This document shows positions 10,384 to 20,825 of a DNA stretch of 64,000 bases, piece after piece. Under the pieces are notes generated by a model that saw nothing but the letters and a program-made list of their open reading frames with translations, was not told the DNA's origin and did not search any database. The stretch comes from Oscillospiraceae bacterium (lineage in GTDB: Bacteria > Bacillota > Clostridia > Oscillospirales > Oscillospiraceae): positions 1 to 64,000 of the forward strand of contig JAJPYE010000047.1 of NCBI GenBank assembly GCA_021205095.1, given 5' to 3'. The number at the start of each line of letters is the position of its first letter. Within the stretch, counting starts at the first letter, position 1. Made by a program: the position numbers and the translations under genes.

Positions 10384-10416
10384 GGAACCCGCAGGCTTTT
10401 CCGGCCTGCGGGTTCC
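10384..10416. terminator. Bidirectional terminator between MATE gene and mutS
   Basis: GGAACCCGCAGGC-ttttcc-GGCCTGCGGGTTCC. Confidence 0.75.
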
Positions 10417-10433
10417 TGGCGTATTGGAGGAAG

Positions 10434-13004
10434 TTATGCCTCCGCGATTTTTTTCAGCTTGTACAGCAAATTCAGAGCCTCCAGCGGGGTCAGGGTGTCC
10501 GTGTCCAGCTCCCGGAGACGGCGGGTCAGCTCGCTGCCGGCCATATCGGTCAGGCTGACCTGATCCTGGGCCGGAGCGGCGGCGACCGGGGCCGCCGGGC
10601 CGGAGGTCTCCAGCTCCGCCAGGTATTGCTTGGCCTTCTTTATCACCTGGTCGGGTACCCCGGCCAGCTTCGCCACCTCGATGCCGTAGCTGTCGTCTGC
10701 GCTGCCGGGGACGATCTTCCGCAGGAAAATCAGGCTGCCCCCCTGCTTTTTGGCGGTGATGTTGTAGTTTTTCACCCCGTCCAGCGTTCCCTCCAGAGCG
10801 GACAGCTCATGGTAATGGGTGGCGAACATGGTTCTGGCCCCCAGCCGCCGCCTGTCAGCGCAGTATTCCAGCATGGCGCGGGCGATGGCCATGCCGTCAA
10901 AGGTGGAGGTGCCCCGGCCTATCTCGTCCAGTATCGGCAGAGAGGCGGAGGTGGCGTGGCGCAGGATAGAGGCCATCTCGCTCATCTCTACCATAAAGGT
11001 GGATTGGCCGCTGGACAGGTCGTCCGAGGCCCCGATGCGGGTGAACACCCGGTCGGTCACGCCGATCAGGGCGCTTTTTGCCGGGACGAAGCTGCCCATC
11101 TGGGCCATCAGGACGATCAGGGCCGTCTGGCGCATATAGGTGCTTTTGCCCGCCATGTTGGGGCCGGTGATAATGGCCACCCGGTCGTCCTTGTCGTTTA
11201 AAAAAGTATCGTTGGGAACGAAAAGAGAGTCCTTCTGGGCGGCCTCTACCACAGGATGCCGCCCCTCCCGAATCTGGATGGTTCGGCCTGTGTCCACCTC
11301 CGGCATGACGTAGTGGTTCCGGCTGGCCACCTCCGCCAGGGAACAAAGGGCGTCCGCCGCCGCCACCCGATCCGCCGTGGCCTGCACGCGGGCCACCTGG
11401 GCGGCCACTCGCTCCCGCAGGGCGCAGAACAGCTCATATTCCCGGCTGTCCGCCAGCTCCTTGGCGTTTAAGAGGGTGTTTTCCAGCTCCTTTAATTCCG
11501 GGGTGAAATACCGCTCGTTGGACACAAGGGTCTGCTTGCGGATATAGCTTTCCGGCAGGGTCACGTCTCCGGCGGAGCGGGGGATGTCGATGTAATAGCC
11601 AAACACCCGGTTGTAGCCCACCTTCAGCTTTTTGATGCCGGTGCGCTCCCGTTCCCGTGCCTCCAACTGTGCCACCATGGAGGCCCCGTTGTCCCGCACG
11701 TCCCGCAGACGGTCTACCTCCTGATCCGCCCCAGGGCGGAGGATGCCGCCCTCCCGCAGGGAAAAGGGCGGGTCGTCCGCTACCGTGCGGGCGATGTCCT
11801 CCTGGAGGTCGGAGAGGGTGTCCAAGGCTCCAATGTCCTGTAACAGAGGGCTTTTTACCGCCCCTAAAAGCTCCGCCAGCCGGGGCAGCTTCGCGAAGTA
11901 ATGGCCCAGCGCGGCCAGATCCCGGCCATTGGCTGTGCCGTAGGCGCAGCGGCCAATGAGCCGCTGGATGTCTCCAATGTCCCGCAGGGTCAGAATCAGC
12001 TCGGAGCGCAGGATGGGGTCGTCGAAAAGCTCTCCCACAGCGGACAGACGCCTGCGAATGGCCACAGGGTCAAGAAGAGGCCGCTCTACCCAGGAGCGGA
12101 GCAGCCGTCCGCCCATGGGGGTTTTCGTTTTGTCCAGTACCCACAGGAGACTGCCCCGCTTTTCCCCGGTGCGCAGATTTTCCGTCAGCTCCAGGTTACG
12201 GCGGGAGGCGTAGTCCAGCTCCATATACCGTCCCTGGCCGAAGCGCTCCAGATGTCGGATGTGGGACAGATCGCATTTTTGCGTCTCCGTTAAATAGCTG
12301 AGCAGCGCTCCCGCCGCCAGAGTCTCTTCGGCGGCGTAGCTCTCCCCAAACTGGGAGAATACAAGTCTCCGGCAGTCCTCCTCCAGGAAGCGGGCGGCGC
12401 CGTCCTCCGACAGACAGTTCAGCTTTTGCAGGAAGGCGGAGACGTCTCTGTTTGCCATCGCCTGAGGAGACAGAACCGCCTCCCTGGGGGCAAAGCGGCC
12501 AAGCTCGTTGAGCATATGCGTCACCGGCTCCTCCTGGAAGGATGCGGCGCAAAACTCCCCGGTGGATACGTCGCAGAAGGCGGCGGCGCCCGTCTCCCCT
12601 TCCAGCCACAGGGCGCACAGATAGTTGGAGCGGCTCTCCTCCAGCATGGAGCTGTCCGTCACCGTGCCGGGGGTGATGACCCGGACGACGCCCCGATCCA
12701 CCAGCCCTGTGGCGGCGGAGGGATCCTCAAGCTGCTCGCAGATGGCCACCTTGTAGCCCTTGGCGATGAGCCGCCCGATATACGCCTCGCAGGAGTGGTA
12801 GGGAACGCCGCACATAGGCGTCTGATCCTCCGGGGCCTTGTTTCTGTCCCGCGTGGTCAGGGCCAGATCCAGCTCCTTGGAGGCCACCTTGGCGTCCTCG
12901 TCGAACATTTCGTAAAAATCGCCCAGTCGGAAAAACAGCAGGCAGTCCGGGCACTGCTCTTTTATTTCATAATATTGCCGTTTCATCGGTGTCATTTCCG
13001 CCAT
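10434..13004 (-). CDS. mutS: DNA mismatch repair protein MutS
   Basis: TPMKRQYYEIKEQCPDCLLFFRLGDFYEMF, TGPNMAGKSTYMRQ Walker A, DEIGRGTSTFDG. Confidence 0.98.
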   Translation of the reverse strand: MAEMTPMKRQYYEIKEQCPDCLLFFRLGDFYEMFDEDAKVASKELDLALTTRDRNKAPEDQTPMCGVPYHSCEAYIGRLIAKGYKVAICEQLEDPSAATGLVDRGVVRVITPGTVTDSSMLEESRSNYLCALWLEGETGAAAFCDVSTGEFCAASFQEEPVTHMLNELGRFAPREAVLSPQAMANRDVSAFLQKLNCLSEDGAARFLEEDCRRLVFSQFGESYAAEETLAAGALLSYLTETQKCDLSHIRHLERFGQGRYMELDYASRRNLELTENLRTGEKRGSLLWVLDKTKTPMGGRLLRSWVERPLLDPVAIRRRLSAVGELFDDPILRSELILTLRDIGDIQRLIGRCAYGTANGRDLAALGHYFAKLPRLAELLGAVKSPLLQDIGALDTLSDLQEDIARTVADDPPFSLREGGILRPGADQEVDRLRDVRDNGASMVAQLEARERERTGIKKLKVGYNRVFGYYIDIPRSAGDVTLPESYIRKQTLVSNERYFTPELKELENTLLNAKELADSREYELFCALRERVAAQVARVQATADRVAAADALCSLAEVASRNHYVMPEVDTGRTIQIREGRHPVVEAAQKDSLFVPNDTFLNDKDDRVAIITGPNMAGKSTYMRQTALIVLMAQMGSFVPAKSALIGVTDRVFTRIGASDDLSSGQSTFMVEMSEMASILRHATSASLPILDEIGRGTSTFDGMAIARAMLEYCADRRRLGARTMFATHYHELSALEGTLDGVKNYNITAKKQGGSLIFLRKIVPGSADDSYGIEVAKLAGVPDQVIKKAKQYLAELETSGPAAPVAAAPAQDQVSLTDMAGSELTRRLRELDTDTLTPLEALNLLYKLKKIAEA

Positions 13005-13048
13005 CCCGGTTATACTCGCTTTCTAAATAGTTTGATATTATTTTTATA

Positions 13049-14473
13049 TTACACAATCTCCCCATACAGCGCCCAGGTGGTGCTGGAGGTGATTTTGGCG
13101 GTGGCGAACCGGCCCACCAGGGACGGGTCGCCCTGGAGGTGCACCAGGCGGCCTCCGTCGGTGCGGGAGGACAGGTTATAAGGCTCCGCGCCGGTCTCGC
13201 CGTCCACCAAAACGCGGAACGTGCGGCCCACATAGGCGGCGTGCTTTTCCTCGGAAATACGGTTGGCGACGGCCAGAAGCTGGTCGAACCAGACCTGCTT
13301 TTCCGCGCGGGACACAGGGTCGTCCATCTCCGCCGCCGGGGTGCCTGTGCGGGGGGAGTAGATAAAGGTGAACATGGCGTCGTAGCGTACCTTCTCCACA
13401 ATGTCCAGGGTCTCCTGGAAATCCGCTTCCGTCTCCCCCGGAAAGCCCACGATGATGTCCGTGGTCAGCACCAGGTCGGGCATATATTCCCGCGCCATGG
13501 CCACCTTTTCCAGATAGGCGGCCCGGTCGTAATGGCGGTTCATGGCCTTCAGGATTCGGTCGGAGCCGCACTGAACAGGGAGATGGAGCTGATGGGCGCA
13601 TTTTTCGCTCTCCGCCATGGCCCGGAACAGCTTTTCCGTGGCGTCCTTCGGGTGGCTGGTCATAAAGCGGAGGCGAAAATCCCCCGGAATATCGCTGATG
13701 GCCCGCAGCAGGTCGGGAAAGTCCATTTTGTCCTCCCCCAGGCCCTTGCCGTAGCTGTTCACGTTCTGGCCCAGAAGAGTGATGTCCTTGTAGCCGGAGG
13801 CGGCAAGCTCTCTCGCCTCCGCCAGAATGTCCGCCGGGCGGCGGCTCCGCTCCCGGCCCCGGACGTAAGGGACGATGCAGTAGGTGCAGAAGTTGTCGCA
13901 GCCGTTCATAATGGACAGCCACGCCTTCACCTGGCTGTCCCGCTGCCGGGGCAGTCCCTCGGCTACCACCCCGTCGGAGGGGGCGGCGGCGATGACCCGG
14001 CTCTTGTTCCCCCGCCGCCCGTGGCGCTCTATGGTTTGCCACAAAAGCTGGGGAAACTGCCATACCTCGTGGGGGCCGAACACCAGGTCTACCATGCGGA
14101 AGGAATCCCGCAGGCGGTTTTTCATCCCCTCCTGCTGGGCCATGCACCCGCCCACGCAGACGATAAGCTCCGGGTTCCGCTCCCGCGCATGAACCAGGGA
14201 ACCCACGTTACCCAGCACCCGCAGCTCTGCGTGTTCCCGGACGGCGCAGGTGTTCACGGCGATTACGTCCGCCTGGGCGGGGTCGTCTGTGGCCAGGTAC
14301 CCGCACTGGGCCAGCCACCCCCGCAAAATCTCGCTGTCCGACTCGTTTTGCTGGCAGCCATAGGTGTCCACCAGAGCGTAATGAGGCCGGGAGTCGATGG
14401 CCTGCTTGATTTTCTCGCAATAAATGTCCTGGGCCTCCAGCTCCTGCGGCCCGATTTCCCGGCGTGTATACAT
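13049..14473 (-). CDS. miaB: tRNA (N6-isopentenyl adenosine(37)-C2)-methylthiotransferase MiaB
   Basis: YGCQQNESDSE, radical-SAM GCDNFCTYCIVPYVRGRERSR, C-terminal TRAM. Confidence 0.97.
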   Translation of the reverse strand: MYTRREIGPQELEAQDIYCEKIKQAIDSRPHYALVDTYGCQQNESDSEILRGWLAQCGYLATDDPAQADVIAVNTCAVREHAELRVLGNVGSLVHARERNPELIVCVGGCMAQQEGMKNRLRDSFRMVDLVFGPHEVWQFPQLLWQTIERHGRRGNKSRVIAAAPSDGVVAEGLPRQRDSQVKAWLSIMNGCDNFCTYCIVPYVRGRERSRRPADILAEARELAASGYKDITLLGQNVNSYGKGLGEDKMDFPDLLRAISDIPGDFRLRFMTSHPKDATEKLFRAMAESEKCAHQLHLPVQCGSDRILKAMNRHYDRAAYLEKVAMAREYMPDLVLTTDIIVGFPGETEADFQETLDIVEKVRYDAMFTFIYSPRTGTPAAEMDDPVSRAEKQVWFDQLLAVANRISEEKHAAYVGRTFRVLVDGETGAEPYNLSSRTDGGRLVHLQGDPSLVGRFATAKITSSTTWALYGEIV

Positions 14474-14647
14474 AAAAACCTCCCGCTGCCTGCCGATGAT
14501 AACGCTTTGCGAAGCCTGCGCCCACCGGGGGGCAGCCTCCTAAAAAGCCGTCAGGCTTTTCTGACTATCACTTTAATATATCATTTTTTTGTGGTATAAT
14601 CAAGGACATGAAAATCAGGAACGGCCCTTTGGCCGAAGGAGGCGAAT

Positions 14648-16537
14648 ATGGCAGTTATCAATGTCCTGGCACCCCATGTGGCCAATATGATCGCTGCAGG
14701 CGAGGTGGTGGAGCGGCCCGGCAGCGTGGTGAAGGAGCTGATGGAAAACGCGGCGGACGCAGGCGCGCGGAACATCACCGTGGAGCTGCGGGGCGGCGGC
14801 GCTACCTTCATCCGGGTGACGGACGACGGCTGCGGCATGGCCCCGGAGGACGCGGAAAGCTGCTTTCTCCGCCACGCCACCTCAAAGATAAAGGACGAGC
14901 TGGGCCTGGAAGCCATCAGCACCATGGGCTTCCGGGGCGAGGCGCTGGCCGCCATCGCCGCCGTCAGCCATGTGGAGCTGCTGACCCGCCGGGAGGAGGA
15001 CGAGGCTGGAACCAGGGTGGCCCTCTCCGGGGGAGAGATACAGAGCATTGGCCCCGCCGGATGCCCCAAGGGCAGCGTGTTCACGGTGCAGGATTTGTTT
15101 TATAACACCCCTGCCCGGCTGAAATTTATGAAGTCCGACCGGGCGGAGGGGGCCTGGTGCGTCCAGACCGCTCTGCGGGTGGCCCTGGGGCGGCCCGATA
15201 TATCCGTCCGCTGTATTCGGGACGGGCGGGAGGAATTTTTCACGCCGGGAGACGGAAAGCCGGAATCTGCCGTATACGCGCTGCTGGGCCGGGACATAGC
15301 CCTGTCCATGCTGTCCGTGCAGGGGGAAAACGAGGGCGTGTCCGTGACCGGCTTCGCCGGATCCCCTTCGGCGGGCCGGGGCAACCGGGCCATGCAGTTT
15401 TTCTTTGTCAATGGCCGGGCCATCCGCTCCCAGAGCCTGCAGGCGGCGGTGGAGCAGGCTTATAAAAACACGCTGCTGGTGGGCCGGTTCCCAAGCTGCG
15501 TTCTCTATATCACCATGAGTCCCGGCGCGGTGGATGTGAACGTCCATCCCACGAAAAACGAGGTGAAATTCTCCTCGGAAAAGCGGGTGTTCGACGCGGT
15601 GTATTACAGCACGCTGAACGCCCTCCAGGGGCGGGAGGACAGGGTGGAGATGCACCTGTCCAGGGGAACGGAAAGACGCCTGCACCCCGCCGGCCCCATT
15701 TCCCCGCCGGAACCGAAGCAGCCGCCCTCGGAAAAAGCCCCGGCAAGGCCTACGGAAAAGCCCCCTGTCCCGACGGGACAGATGACGCTTGAACTGCACA
15801 GTCCGACCTATACCTATGGCAAAGGCATGACCGTGACCGTCCCGCTCCGGCGTTCGGCGCAGCGGGAAAGCGCGCCCCGGCGGGAGGAGGCGGAGCCGTC
15901 CCGTTCCGTTCCCAAGTCCCCGGCGGCCTGGGAGCCGAAGGAACCGTCGGCAGAAAAGCCTGCGCCCGTCTCTTCGGCGGAGCCTGTGCGGCTGGTGGGA
16001 GAGGTGCTGCGCACCTACATCATCGCGGAGCAGGGAGAGCGGGTGCTGATTATCGACAAGCACACCGCCCACGAGCGGCTGGTGTTCGACGCGCTGAAGG
16101 CCAGGGGTCGGGAGATGCTGTCTCAGGGACTGATCGTCCCTCAGACCTGGCGGCCAGACCGGGAGGCGCGGGAGATGCTGGAGGAAAACGCCCCCCTGCT
16201 TCAGGAGCTGGGCTTCGGCCTGGAGCCTTATGGGGAAGAGGACATGATCCTCCGGGCCATGCCGGAGGCGCTGGATCCGGCCCAGGCCATACCGGCCCTG
16301 GAGGAGATATGCGAGAAGCTGAAAACCGGCAGCCGGGATCTGGCGCGGGATGGAATCCTGCAGACCATCGCCTGCAAGGCGGCCATTAAGGCCGGCTGGG
16401 ACACAGACCCCATGGAGCTGCAGGTGCTGGCGGACAAGGTGGCCTCCGGCCAGATAAAATACTGCCCCCATGGCCGTCCTGTGGCCGTGACCCTGACCAG
16501 ACGGGAGCTGGACAAGCAATTTTCACGCATTGTATAA
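14648..16537 (+). CDS. mutL: DNA mismatch repair protein MutL
   Basis: MAVINVLAPHVANMIAAGEVVERPGSVVKELMENAADAGA; GHKL ATPase motifs; C-terminal dimerisation/endonuclease domain. Confidence 0.97.
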   Translation: MAVINVLAPHVANMIAAGEVVERPGSVVKELMENAADAGARNITVELRGGGATFIRVTDDGCGMAPEDAESCFLRHATSKIKDELGLEAISTMGFRGEALAAIAAVSHVELLTRREEDEAGTRVALSGGEIQSIGPAGCPKGSVFTVQDLFYNTPARLKFMKSDRAEGAWCVQTALRVALGRPDISVRCIRDGREEFFTPGDGKPESAVYALLGRDIALSMLSVQGENEGVSVTGFAGSPSAGRGNRAMQFFFVNGRAIRSQSLQAAVEQAYKNTLLVGRFPSCVLYITMSPGAVDVNVHPTKNEVKFSSEKRVFDAVYYSTLNALQGREDRVEMHLSRGTERRLHPAGPISPPEPKQPPSEKAPARPTEKPPVPTGQMTLELHSPTYTYGKGMTVTVPLRRSAQRESAPRREEAEPSRSVPKSPAAWEPKEPSAEKPAPVSSAEPVRLVGEVLRTYIIAEQGERVLIIDKHTAHERLVFDALKARGREMLSQGLIVPQTWRPDREAREMLEENAPLLQELGFGLEPYGEEDMILRAMPEALDPAQAIPALEEICEKLKTGSRDLARDGILQTIACKAAIKAGWDTDPMELQVLADKVASGQIKYCPHGRPVAVTLTRRELDKQFSRIV

Positions 16538-16562
16538 TAACGGATGAAGGAGACTATCGCCC

Positions 16563-16799
16563 ATGAAAATAGAGTTTAACGACGAGCAACTGACGCTTCT
16601 GAAGGAAGTGGTGGCGGAATACGCGGAGATTTCCTACCACGAGATGTTTGACTACAAGCGGGTGGCTGTGGACGCGGAGGAGGACTTTGTAAAAGAGGAA
16701 TACAACGCCCTGGCCGAGCAGGAGGAGGAGCGGTTCCGCCAGGTGAAGGCTCTCTCGGAATACATCGTGAAATACGAGGAGCTTATGGGCCATGCCTGA
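16563..16799 (+). CDS. Small acidic hypothetical protein (78 aa) between mutL and miaA
   Basis: Complete ORF in a co-directional operon, overlaps the miaA start by 8 bp; E/D/Y-rich predicted helix. Confidence 0.75.
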   Translation: MKIEFNDEQLTLLKEVVAEYAEISYHEMFDYKRVAVDAEEDFVKEEYNALAEQEEERFRQVKALSEYIVKYEELMGHA

Positions 16800-17727
16800 C
16801 CTGCTGGTGATCACCGGCCCCACCGCCACGGGGAAAACCGCCCTGGGGGTGGAGCTGGCCCTGGCCCTGAACGGGGAGGTGGTGTCCGCCGACTCCATGC
16901 AGGTATACCGGGGCATGGACATCGGCACGGCCAAGCCCACCCTGGCGGAACGCCGGGGGGTTCCCCACTGGATGCTGGACGTGGCGGAGCCGTGGGAGCG
17001 GTTTTCCGCCGCCAGATACAGCGACATGGCCGCCGCCTGTGTGGAGGATATTCGGAACCGGGGCAAGCTCCCCATCGTGGTGGGCGGCACGGGGCTTTAT
17101 ATCGACGGGCTTCTCCGGGGGACGGGCTATGCCGCCGTCCCGGAGGACATGGCTCTCCGCCGGGCGCTGGAGGAGGAATATGACCGGCTGGGGGGCGAGG
17201 GCTTTCGGGAAAAGCTGGCCGCCGTTGACCCGGAGCGGGCGGCCCGGCTGTATCCCAGGGATAAAAAACGCCTTGTCCGGGCCTATGAGGTATACGCCCT
17301 GACGGGGAAAACCATCACAGAGCATGACCGAGCTTCCCGCGAGGCCCCGCCCCGGTATACGGCGGCGGTGGTGGCGCTGGACTACGCCCGGCGGGACGAT
17401 CTGTACCGCCGGATAGACGAGCGGGCGGCGCAGATGTTCCGGGACGGTCTGGCGGAGGAGGTGCGCAGCCTGCTCCAGGCAGGACTGGACGCGGAGGCCA
17501 CGGCCATGCAGGCCATCGGCTATAAGGAAACGGCGGAATATGTCGCGGGCCGCGCCACGCTGGAGGAGGCGGTGGAAACCGTGAGCCTTCGATCCCGGCA
17601 GTACGCCAAACGGCAGCTCACCTGGCTCCGGGGCCGGGAGGAGATCCACTGGATACGCTGGGAAAAAGAGCCGGATATTCAACTGGCCCGACAAATTTCG
17701 ACGGAAATCTGGGCCGCCAGGTCGTAA
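16792..17727 (+). CDS. miaA: tRNA dimethylallyltransferase MiaA
   Basis: GPTATGKTALGVELA, SADSMQVYRGMDIGTAKP, GGTGLYIDGLL. Confidence 0.97.
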   Translation: MPDLLVITGPTATGKTALGVELALALNGEVVSADSMQVYRGMDIGTAKPTLAERRGVPHWMLDVAEPWERFSAARYSDMAAACVEDIRNRGKLPIVVGGTGLYIDGLLRGTGYAAVPEDMALRRALEEEYDRLGGEGFREKLAAVDPERAARLYPRDKKRLVRAYEVYALTGKTITEHDRASREAPPRYTAAVVALDYARRDDLYRRIDERAAQMFRDGLAEEVRSLLQAGLDAEATAMQAIGYKETAEYVAGRATLEEAVETVSLRSRQYAKRQLTWLRGREEIHWIRWEKEPDIQLARQISTEIWAARS

Positions 17728-17829
17728 AATAGGCTCTGCACAATGAATTTGTGCAAAATAACTATTTTACGGGGTGGCGGACTATGATACAATATTATTT
17801 AAAATTCTGTCCGTTTTGCCCTGGAAGGG

Positions 17830-18069
17830 ATGGCAGAGATGCAGAAATCACAGAATCTTCAGGACAGTTTTTTAAACCAGGCTCGCCGGGAGCGGATGCT
17901 TGTCACCGTATTCCTTATGAACGGCTTTCAGCTCCGGGGCGTCATACGGGGGTTTGATTCCTTCGTGGTGATGGTAGACTCCGACGGCAAGCAGCAGATG
18001 ATTTATAAACACGCCATATCGACGGTGGCGCCTGCCCGCCCGCTGTCGCTTACGGAGGAAACAAGCTGA
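17830..18069 (+). CDS. hfq: RNA chaperone Hfq
   Basis: [58 protein letters not shown] = Sm1/Sm2 of Hfq. Confidence 0.97.
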   Translation: MAEMQKSQNLQDSFLNQARRERMLVTVFLMNGFQLRGVIRGFDSFVVMVDSDGKQQMIYKHAISTVAPARPLSLTEETS

Positions 18070-18070
18070 A

Positions 18071-19567
18071 TTGAAACGATCTGATTCCCTGTTAAAGGTC
18101 ATATCCTTTGTTGTGTTTCTGGCTATGGCCGCTTATCTAGCTATATATCTTGTCCAGCGGGGGACGGACGCGGTGCAGACGGCCCTGGTGGTGACGGCCA
18201 CCATGAGCGATTCCACCGCCATGAACGGACTTGTTGTGCGGGAGGAACTGGTGCTGACAAGCTCTGAGGATTACATAGACATCACCGTGTCCGACGGAGA
18301 AAAGGTCGGCGCCGGGCAGACTGTGGCCGTGGCTTACAGCTCGGAGTCCGCCCTGGAGCGGGCCACGCAGCTCCATGTCCTGAGCCAGGAGATCGAGGAG
18401 GTTTCCGCCGCGCTGGACAGCACAGAGGACGTTTCCCTGACAGGGGATCAGACAGTGTACGACGCCATTATCGATCTGGCCTATACCATTCAGACCGGGG
18501 ATCTGGCCGATATGGACAGCCAGGAGAGTGCTCTTGCCAGCCTGATCTTCCGCACAGACAGCCAGGACGCAACAGAGGAATACCTGACCGAGCTGCAAAA
18601 GGAATATTATGAGCTGGAGCAGACCAGCGCCGGAGATTCCAGGGAAATCACCGTGAGTCAGGCCGGTACGTTCACCAGCCTGGTGGACGGCTACGAAGGC
18701 GTTAGCCCGGAATATGTTCAGACCCTGACGCCCAGCAGCCTTCGGACGCTGATTTCCGCCGATCGGACGATCAGCGACGAGGCGTTCGGCAAGCTGGTGG
18801 TCTCCTATTACTGGTACTATGCGGCCATTCTCTCGGAGGAGAACGCCGAGGAGCTGGAGACAGGGGACACGGTGAGCCTGTCCTTTGGCCGGTATTACAG
18901 CGGCAGCCTGGAGGCAGAGGTGGAATACATTAGCCAGACGGAGGACGGGGAGCGTATCGTTCTGTTTTCCATGAACCAGGGACTGACGGATATGCTGGCG
19001 GTGCGATCTGTTGCCGCCGATCTGGTCTATCAGGAATATACAGGCCTGCGTGTGCCGGTGAAGGCTCTCTATCGCTACTATGCCGGGTATCTCTCCGACG
19101 AGGACGGTCAGAAGCTGACGGAGGGGGAAAGCGTTACCCTGACCCTTGGGGGCGTGGAATACGACGCCTTCGTCTCGGAAATCGGCTCCGCCAACGCCTA
19201 TGGAGAACTGGCGGACGGAGTAGAATCCGGCAGCGAGGAGGACACCCGCCCCAAGCATCGGCTGGTGGTGTTCTGCTGGGCCTGGGAAGATGAGGAAGCC
19301 CCGGATTTCTCCGCCGGCGGCGGCACTGTCGCCTTGTCGGATGGGACGGAGACCCTGACTGTCACCAACTATTATGACTACGATGAGGAAACGGACAGGA
19401 TGTGCGTGTTTACCCTGACCGGCGTTCAGGCGGAGCGGAAGAAGGTCAGCCTGATTTTTGCGGGCGAGGAATACTGCCTGGTCTCCTCCGACGGAACGGA
19501 CGCCCTTCGGGAGGGCAACGAGATTATCGTTCAGGCGGCGGGCCTGTATGACGGAAAGGTATTTTAA
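18071..19567 (+). CDS. HlyD-like membrane-fusion/periplasmic adaptor domain protein
   Basis: N-terminal TM, HlyD-like barrel-sandwich segment (SDGEKVGAGQTVAVAYSS); TTG start immediately after hfq. Confidence 0.7.
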   Translation: MKRSDSLLKVISFVVFLAMAAYLAIYLVQRGTDAVQTALVVTATMSDSTAMNGLVVREELVLTSSEDYIDITVSDGEKVGAGQTVAVAYSSESALERATQLHVLSQEIEEVSAALDSTEDVSLTGDQTVYDAIIDLAYTIQTGDLADMDSQESALASLIFRTDSQDATEEYLTELQKEYYELEQTSAGDSREITVSQAGTFTSLVDGYEGVSPEYVQTLTPSSLRTLISADRTISDEAFGKLVVSYYWYYAAILSEENAEELETGDTVSLSFGRYYSGSLEAEVEYISQTEDGERIVLFSMNQGLTDMLAVRSVAADLVYQEYTGLRVPVKALYRYYAGYLSDEDGQKLTEGESVTLTLGGVEYDAFVSEIGSANAYGELADGVESGSEEDTRPKHRLVVFCWAWEDEEAPDFSAGGGTVALSDGTETLTVTNYYDYDEETDRMCVFTLTGVQAERKKVSLIFAGEEYCLVSSDGTDALREGNEIIVQAAGLYDGKVF

Positions 19568-19595
19568 ATCATCTGAATAAGAAAAGAGCGGGGAT

Positions 19596-20285
19596 ATGAC
19601 CGAGATGACCATTGAGCAGCGGATCGCTGTGGTGAAGGAAAACATAGACCGTGTCGGCGGCAGCGGACGGGTCACGCTGGTGGGCGTCGCGAAGACGAAG
19701 CCTGCGGAGCTTGTTCGCCGGGCTATTGCCGGAGGATTGGACGTCATTGGGGAAAATTACGTCCAGGAGCTGCGGGATAAAAGTCAGGCCGGGGCCTATG
19801 AAGGAGCGGCGGTGCATATGATAGGCCACCTTCAGACCAATAAGGTCAAATATGTGGCCGGGAAGGTCGCGCTGATCCAGTCGGTGGATTCTCCCGCCCT
19901 GCTGGAGGCTATATCCCGCCGGGCGGCGGCCCTGAACACGGTGCAGGATGTGCTGATTGAGGTAAACATCGGCGGCGAGGCGGGCAAATCCGGCGTCGCG
20001 CCGGAGGCACTGGATGAAATGCTTCAGAGCGCGGCAGGGTTTCCCGGCGTGCGCGTCCGGGGGCTGATGGCCATTCCCCCGGCAGAAAATACCAGGGCTT
20101 ATTTTGGGCCCATGTATCACCTTTTTGTTGACAATAAGGCAAAAAAATACGATAATAATGTTGTTATGGATTTTTTGTCCATGGGTATGTCAGACGATTA
20201 TGAGGACGCAATAAAAGAGGGCGCGAATATGGTTCGCGTCGGTTCGTTCATATTTGGCGCAAGAAATTATGGCGTCACCCGGTAA
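19596..20285 (+). CDS. yggS: YggS family pyridoxal-phosphate homeostasis protein
   Basis: VTLVGVAKTKPAELVRRAI, GENYVQEL, HMIGHLQTNKVKYV; upstream of sepF as in ylmE-ylmF clusters. Confidence 0.95.
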   Translation: MTEMTIEQRIAVVKENIDRVGGSGRVTLVGVAKTKPAELVRRAIAGGLDVIGENYVQELRDKSQAGAYEGAAVHMIGHLQTNKVKYVAGKVALIQSVDSPALLEAISRRAAALNTVQDVLIEVNIGGEAGKSGVAPEALDEMLQSAAGFPGVRVRGLMAIPPAENTRAYFGPMYHLFVDNKAKKYDNNVVMDFLSMGMSDDYEDAIKEGANMVRVGSFIFGARNYGVTR

Positions 20286-20324
20286 CGGGGCGCGGTTAAA
20301 AAAATAAAAGCAGGAGGCAGATTC

Positions 20325-20825
20325 ATGGGGCTTTTAGATGATTTAAAAAAACTGACACGGCCATACGACGAAGAAGAAGAATTCTTCGACGATGATGATG
20401 AGCTGGAGGAGGATCGGGAGCCTACCGTCGTGGCGCCCAGGACGGAGCGCCAGGAACGGCGCAATCCCTTTGCGGACACCGGCTCCTCCGCCTTTGAGGA
20501 ACGGGCTGTGCCGAAAAAGGACAACAAGGTGGTCAACATCCACACCACCACCGCCGTGCAGGTGGTGCTGGCAAAGCCGGAGCGATTCGAGCAGGCGGCG
20601 GAGATTGCGGATCACCTGCGGGAGAAGCGCACGGTGGTGATCAATTTGGAGACCACCAACAAGGACGTGGCCCGGCGGCTGGTGGACTTTCTGTCCGGCG
20701 TGGCCTACGCCAACGACGGGAAAATCAAAAAGGTGGCCATCAACACCTACATAATCACCCCCTATAACGTAGACATCATTGGGGATCTGATCGACGAGCT
20801 GGAGAATAACGGCGTATACATTTAA
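20325..20825 (+). CDS. sepF: Cell division protein SepF
   Basis: MGLLDDLKKL..., KTVVINLETTNKDVARRLVDFLSGVAYANDGKIKKVAINTYIITPYNVDI; stop codon lies in the left terminal repeat of a MITE-like element. Confidence 0.95.
   Translation: MGLLDDLKKLTRPYDEEEEFFDDDDELEEDREPTVVAPRTERQERRNPFADTGSSAFEERAVPKKDNKVVNIHTTTAVQVVLAKPERFEQAAEIADHLREKRTVVINLETTNKDVARRLVDFLSGVAYANDGKIKKVAINTYIITPYNVDIIGDLIDELENNGVYI

Noticed and set aside
17727-17830. Small inverted repeat TGCACAA-tgaa-TTTGTGCA upstream of hfq
   Set aside because: Short stem without clear U-tract; too weak to call as a terminator or regulatory element.
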